Below are positions 61,108 to 64,000 of a stretch of DNA of 64,000 nucleotides, piece by piece. Origin of the DNA: Lachnospiraceae bacterium (GTDB lineage Bacteria > Bacillota > Clostridia > Lachnospirales > Lachnospiraceae); contig CAJTBO010000001.1 of the NCBI GenBank assembly GCA_910573755.1, positions 124,001-188,000 on the forward strand, given 5' to 3'. A program made the translations under genes and the position numbers. How positions within the stretch are numbered: position 1 is the stretch's first letter; each line of letters opens with the position of its first letter. The notes beneath the pieces were generated by a model. That model was not told the DNA's origin, ran no database searches, and worked only from the letters and a program-made list of their open reading frames with translations.

Positions 61108-61852
61108 CTGCCACTACCTCCTTCTTCCCCATAAAATTAACATAGATCAATGCCACTACCACGCCGAACAGCGCAATGCCTGTTACAGAAATACCAAAAT
61201 ATGCCGCCATCAGGAACCCGAGCAGCAGAAATGCCGCTGTCTTCTTGCTGATCATCATCCTTGCCAGCATTGCGAAACCGATCGCAGGGATCACGCCTGC
61301 CGCCACATCCAATCCGTAAGTCACAAATTCCGGAATATAGGATAATATCTTTTCAATCATCGGAACGCCCAGTATGTAGCCTAAGCCTACCACCAGCGCC
61401 AGTACCAGTTTATTTCCGATACCAAAAATGATCTGTACCCTTTCTACACCTCTGATATCGCCCTGTTCCGCATATTTATCCGCAATATGGGAAGCCCAGG
61501 TGAGCACTACCGTCATCATAAAATTATCAAATAACAGAACCAGTGTAGCGATCGGCACTGCCAGTACGACTGCTGCCGTAACTTCACTTCCGCTCAAAAT
61601 AATATAAGCAGTGGAAATGATCGTTCCCGATACGAAATCCGGCGGGTTGCTCGCACCGATGGGAAAGGCTCCCATAAATACCAGTTCCAGCGTCGCCCCG
61701 ACGATGATACCGGTCTGCAGGTCTCCCAGCACCAGTCCCACCAGCGTCGCAACAATGATCGGCCTGTTATGCATGGTAGATCCCATATAACAATGCATAT
61801 AAGCCAAAAATGCAATTAAAATAATAAGTATTACCTGAATTCCCTGTCCCAT
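61091..61852 (-). CDS. PTS mannose-family transporter subunit IIC
   Basis: 253 residues, about seven membrane segments; 'GSTMHNRPIIVATLVGLVLGDLQTGIIVGATLELVFMGAFPIGASNPPD' is the classic IIC signature, binding sugar in the membrane together with IID. The start lies 9 bp after the IIB stop. Confidence 0.95.
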   Translation of the reverse strand: MGQGIQVILIILIAFLAYMHCYMGSTMHNRPIIVATLVGLVLGDLQTGIIVGATLELVFMGAFPIGASNPPDFVSGTIISTAYIILSGSEVTAAVVLAVPIATLVLLFDNFMMTVVLTWASHIADKYAEQGDIRGVERVQIIFGIGNKLVLALVVGLGYILGVPMIEKILSYIPEFVTYGLDVAAGVIPAIGFAMLARMMISKKTAAFLLLGFLMAAYFGISVTGIALFGVVVALIYVNFMGKKEVVADDNEF

Positions 61853-61861
61853 AAGTCCCCC

Positions 61862-62332
61862 TTATAATAAATTCATCACCTTAACGGAAGCATCATCCGG
61901 TACCATCTGAACAAAAACTTCCTTCCCATCGTTTACCAGTTCCTTCACCTTCTCAATATCCGCGTCGGAAAGATGTACCGCCTTTGAGATTGCCTTTCTG
62001 TCGGCACCTGATTTTGTACCGCCCAGATTAATCTCTTTGATCCTGTCGGAACCCTTTGCCAGACGGTACACATCCTCCACCGATTCGCACAGAACCAACA
62101 GTTTATATTTATCCGTCACACCGGAATTCAACGCCTTAATGGAATCCTCTATGTTCTTCATAACCAGCTTTACATTGGAAGGCTTTGCCATGCGGAGCCC
62201 CGCCATACGCAGTTCATCCGCCAACAGCCCGTCGCTCGCTATCAGAATACAGTCCGTCTCCAGAAACTTCAGCCACGAAAAGGCAACCTGTCCGTGGATC
62301 AGCCGATGGTCTACACGTACTAATTTAATCAT
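61862..62332 (-). CDS. PTS mannose-family subunit IIB
   Basis: 156 residues. The phospho-accepting His is in 'VRVDHRLIHGQVAFSW' near residue 14; the rest has the IIB Rossmann-like fold ('DCILIASDGLLADELRMAGLRMAKP'). It passes phosphate from IIA to the sugar. Its ATG overlaps the preceding stop by one base (TAATG). Confidence 0.95.
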   Translation of the reverse strand: MIKLVRVDHRLIHGQVAFSWLKFLETDCILIASDGLLADELRMAGLRMAKPSNVKLVMKNIEDSIKALNSGVTDKYKLLVLCESVEDVYRLAKGSDRIKEINLGGTKSGADRKAISKAVHLSDADIEKVKELVNDGKEVFVQMVPDDASVKVMNLL

Positions 62333-63078
62333 TACACTTCCTCCCTGATCTGTTTTACAATCCTCATAAATTCCGTGACATGTTCTTTGCTGACATCCCC
62401 GATGTCTTTATAATTATCCTTAAAATAGCTTCCCACAATAGCCATATCGCCAATCTTCAACTGTTTTGCAGCGTTTTCTTTGGTCATACCCGCCGCAATA
62501 ACAAGAGGGAAATCTCCCACCCCTGCCCGGAAAGCCTGAATCTTTTCCATAGATGTTTCCTGGCCTGTGGCATTTTCCGTTACTGCGATCGCGTCACAGC
62601 GCCTCATAGCTATCTTCAGGTCTTCTTCCAGAGAATTTTCCGAGAGGAGCGGCTGATATTTAAAGCGGACACCTCCGATCAGATACGCCGTTGTCTTTTT
62701 TCTGTACAGGTCAAAAAATGCCTCCAGCGTCGCCTCATCTCTGGGTTTTACATGCCCCACCACCGAATCTACCTGCATAAATTTCGCGTCATATTTCGCC
62801 GCCAGTTCGAATCCCATGGCATCTACATTCAGACAATTTACCCCGTAAGGTACGTTCAGATTCCCCTGCGCCGCATAATCCAGAATTTTCTCAAGATGAT
62901 AATAATTTCCATAGTAATTTTCCAACATCAGGCCGTCGATCCCGCCCTCTTCCATCAGGCGGATCTCCTCTTTAGCCTTTTCAAATATTTCCGTATCGCG
63001 CTCTCCCTTTAAGTGGATCATGCCGAGAATCGGCTTTTTCACAGGAAACAGTGATAAGATCCCATTTCTTTCCTCCAT
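62332..63078 (-). CDS. BtpA/SgcQ-family protein
   Basis: 248 residues, TIM-barrel family. 'KPILGMIHLKGERDTEIFEKAKEEIRLMEEGGIDGLMLENYYGNYY' and 'NVPYGVNCLNVDAMGFELAAKYDAKFMQVDSVVGHV' are characteristic. SgcQ sits in the E. coli sgc sugar-PTS cluster, where its reaction is not established, so a step in breakdown of the imported sugar phosphate is inferred. The gene overlaps both neighbours (IIA stop, IIB start) by one base. Confidence 0.85.
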   Translation of the reverse strand: MEERNGILSLFPVKKPILGMIHLKGERDTEIFEKAKEEIRLMEEGGIDGLMLENYYGNYYHLEKILDYAAQGNLNVPYGVNCLNVDAMGFELAAKYDAKFMQVDSVVGHVKPRDEATLEAFFDLYRKKTTAYLIGGVRFKYQPLLSENSLEEDLKIAMRRCDAIAVTENATGQETSMEKIQAFRAGVGDFPLVIAAGMTKENAAKQLKIGDMAIVGSYFKDNYKDIGDVSKEHVTEFMRIVKQIREEV

Positions 63079-63494
63079 CAGAAATCTTCCTCCTCCTCTT
63101 CTTCTTTCAGCACAACTTGCATAATACCTTCCTTTGACGTATCCAGTATCTCCTCCACCGCCTTTTCTGTCAGCGGTACGCCCTGTGTCAGCACCTCCGC
63201 CGCCATATTAAAATTCATGCCGGCAAACAGTTTTACATTTTCACAGACCGTCAGCGTCATCAATGCATTACAAACGCTTCCCCCGAATACATCTGTCAGA
63301 ATGACAAACTCCGTATCCCTGTTGGCATTGATCTCTTTTTCCAGCTCTTCTTTGAAATCCGATGCGATCTCCCCCGGGTACAGGCTGTAAGCCCTGACAT
63401 GCTCTGCGCATTCTCCCAGAATCATTTTCAAAGAGTCCCTTAAGCCTTTTGAAAACTCTCCGTGAGAAGCCAATATTACCTGTCGTTTCTCCAC
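63078..63494 (-). CDS. PTS mannose-family subunit IIA
   Basis: 138 residues from the GTG at 63494, preceded by GAAGGAGGAGGAAGAAAG; the ATG at 63530 has no ribosome binding site and would put that site inside the gene. The phospho-His is in 'VILASHGEFSKGLRDSL' near residue 10; 'FVILTDVFGGSVCNALM' is the second landmark. It takes phosphate from HPr. The tail is a run of glutamates. First gene of the IIA-BtpA-IIB-IIC-IID operon. Confidence 0.9.
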   Translation of the reverse strand: MEKRQVILASHGEFSKGLRDSLKMILGECAEHVRAYSLYPGEIASDFKEELEKEINANRDTEFVILTDVFGGSVCNALMTLTVCENVKLFAGMNFNMAAEVLTQGVPLTEKAVEEILDTSKEGIMQVVLKEEEEEEDF

Positions 63495-63568
63495 CTTTCT
63501 TCCTCCTCCTTCATTTTTCTTCTCACTCATTTCCCGTATTTTTTCCTGTCGAAGACATATTACATAAA

Positions 63569-63601
63569 TATTATATTGTCTTATAATAATACAATATAAT
63601 A
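63569..63601. promoter_or_regulatory. Inverted repeat between the PTS operon and gntR
   Basis: TATTATATTGT and ACAATATAATA form a perfect 11-bp inverted repeat with an 11-bp spacer, about 75 bp before the IIA start. It also contains TATAAT-like boxes. A likely GntR operator overlapping the PTS promoter. Confidence 0.5.
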
Positions 63602-63680
63602 CTTTTTATTTATAAAGGCAATAGCAGTTTGCATATTTTTTATTTTTTGTGCATTATATACAAAAACATGTTAATTTTAT

Positions 63681-63710
63681 TAGACAAGCCTTATCCGCCT
63701 ATGGTATAAT
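63681..63710 (+). promoter_or_regulatory. gntR promoter
   Basis: TAGACA (63681-63686) and TATAAT (63705-63710) with an 18-bp gap, 28 bp before the ATG of the GntR gene; GAGGAGGT follows as ribosome binding site. Confidence 0.65.
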
Positions 63711-63737
63711 CGTGGTATATTTTCGAGGAGGTCATAT

Positions 63738-64000
63738 ATGGCTACACTGAAGCATCTAAGCCCTGTTACACTGAAAGAACAGCTCTACCGGGAAATTCTG
63801 ACTCAAATACAAACCGGAACCTATAAACCGGGCGATAAGATACCCACAGAACTGCAGCTCAGTGAAATGTATGATATAAGCCGCGTGACCGTCCGCCAGA
63901 CACTGGCGCGGCTGGTAGAAGAACAGATTCTGATCAAAAGAGCCGGAAAAGGCACCTTTGTTAAGGACACCCCGTTCATCGAGAACTTTTTCTCCGGCGG
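63738..64000 (+). CDS. GntR-family regulator, N-terminal part (cut by the window)
   Basis: ATG at 63738, GAGGAGGT eight bases upstream. The 87 residues seen comprise a GntR winged helix: 'LYREILTQIQTGTYKPGDKIPTELQLSEMYDISRVTVRQTLARLVEEQILIKRAGKGTFV', residues 15-77, of the HutC type. The linker continues 'FIENFFSG' and the ligand domain lies beyond the window. Divergent from the PTS operon, so it most likely controls it in response to the sugar phosphate. Confidence 0.9.
   Translation, partial: MATLKHLSPVTLKEQLYREILTQIQTGTYKPGDKIPTELQLSEMYDISRVTVRQTLARLVEEQILIKRAGKGTFVKDTPFIENFFSG

Overview
The window looks like a chromosomal segment of an anaerobic, low-to-mid GC Bacillota of the Lachnospiraceae type. 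The reasons are purine-rich AGGAGG ribosome binding sites, a CGAAC-N4-GTTC-type SOS box, an EFR1-type ferredoxin, a DUF3784 protein, DUF6070-like fragments, IS1634 and IS110 elements, and many small ABC/TetR/AraC cassettes. No rRNA and no CRISPR array were seen.

Layout. 0.1-7.7 kb is housekeeping: mreB, a secreted protein, and uvrB-uvrA with an upstream SOS box. 7.9-13.5 kb is an accessory island: a tyrosine integrase, a truncated IS110 with a likely bridge-RNA leader, an AbiE-type toxin-antitoxin pair, a nuclease-family remnant, a 47-aa ORF, a tRNA-Lys gene, an 84-aa XRE regulator, and a tRNA-Glu-like gene whose T-loop is swollen by about 50 nt. 13.5-20.7 kb is a resident operon (peptide ORF, ABC ATPase, ABC permease, TetR, CPBP protease, HAD phosphatase). 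Its CPBP gene is split by an IS1634-family element with a 159-bp target duplication; the element also carries a P-loop kinase-like gene overlapping its transposase.

20.7-27.6 kb and 48.4-51.5 kb hold related regulator/transport cassettes (AraC, TetR, SRPBCC, ABC-2 permease, ABC ATPase, UvrA-like) in all stages of decay, many with internal deletions. Between them lie a PNPOx-like flavoprotein, an Ig-like surface protein, lipoproteins, an ECF sigma/anti-sigma pair, EFR1, a MacB/FtsX-type ABC transporter with a two-component system, and (40.1-48.0 kb) a run of SUKH/immunity-like, SUMF1-like and TPR-like genes without a toxin.

52.3-58.4 kb carries a BlaI-BlaR1-type pair and a PepSY protein with its own two-component system. 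58.7 kb onward holds cysK, a histidine kinase remnant, and a mannose-family PTS operon with a BtpA/SgcQ-family enzyme, divergent from a GntR regulator that runs off the window.

The least ordinary items are the IS1634 element with a kinase passenger, the T-loop-expanded tRNA-Glu, the short peptide ORF duplicated with TetR/ABC modules, a 20-bp motif (TTGACCGATTTTGAGAAGAC) repeated in several spacers, and a two-promoter direct-repeat operator tying one two-component system to its ABC transporter.
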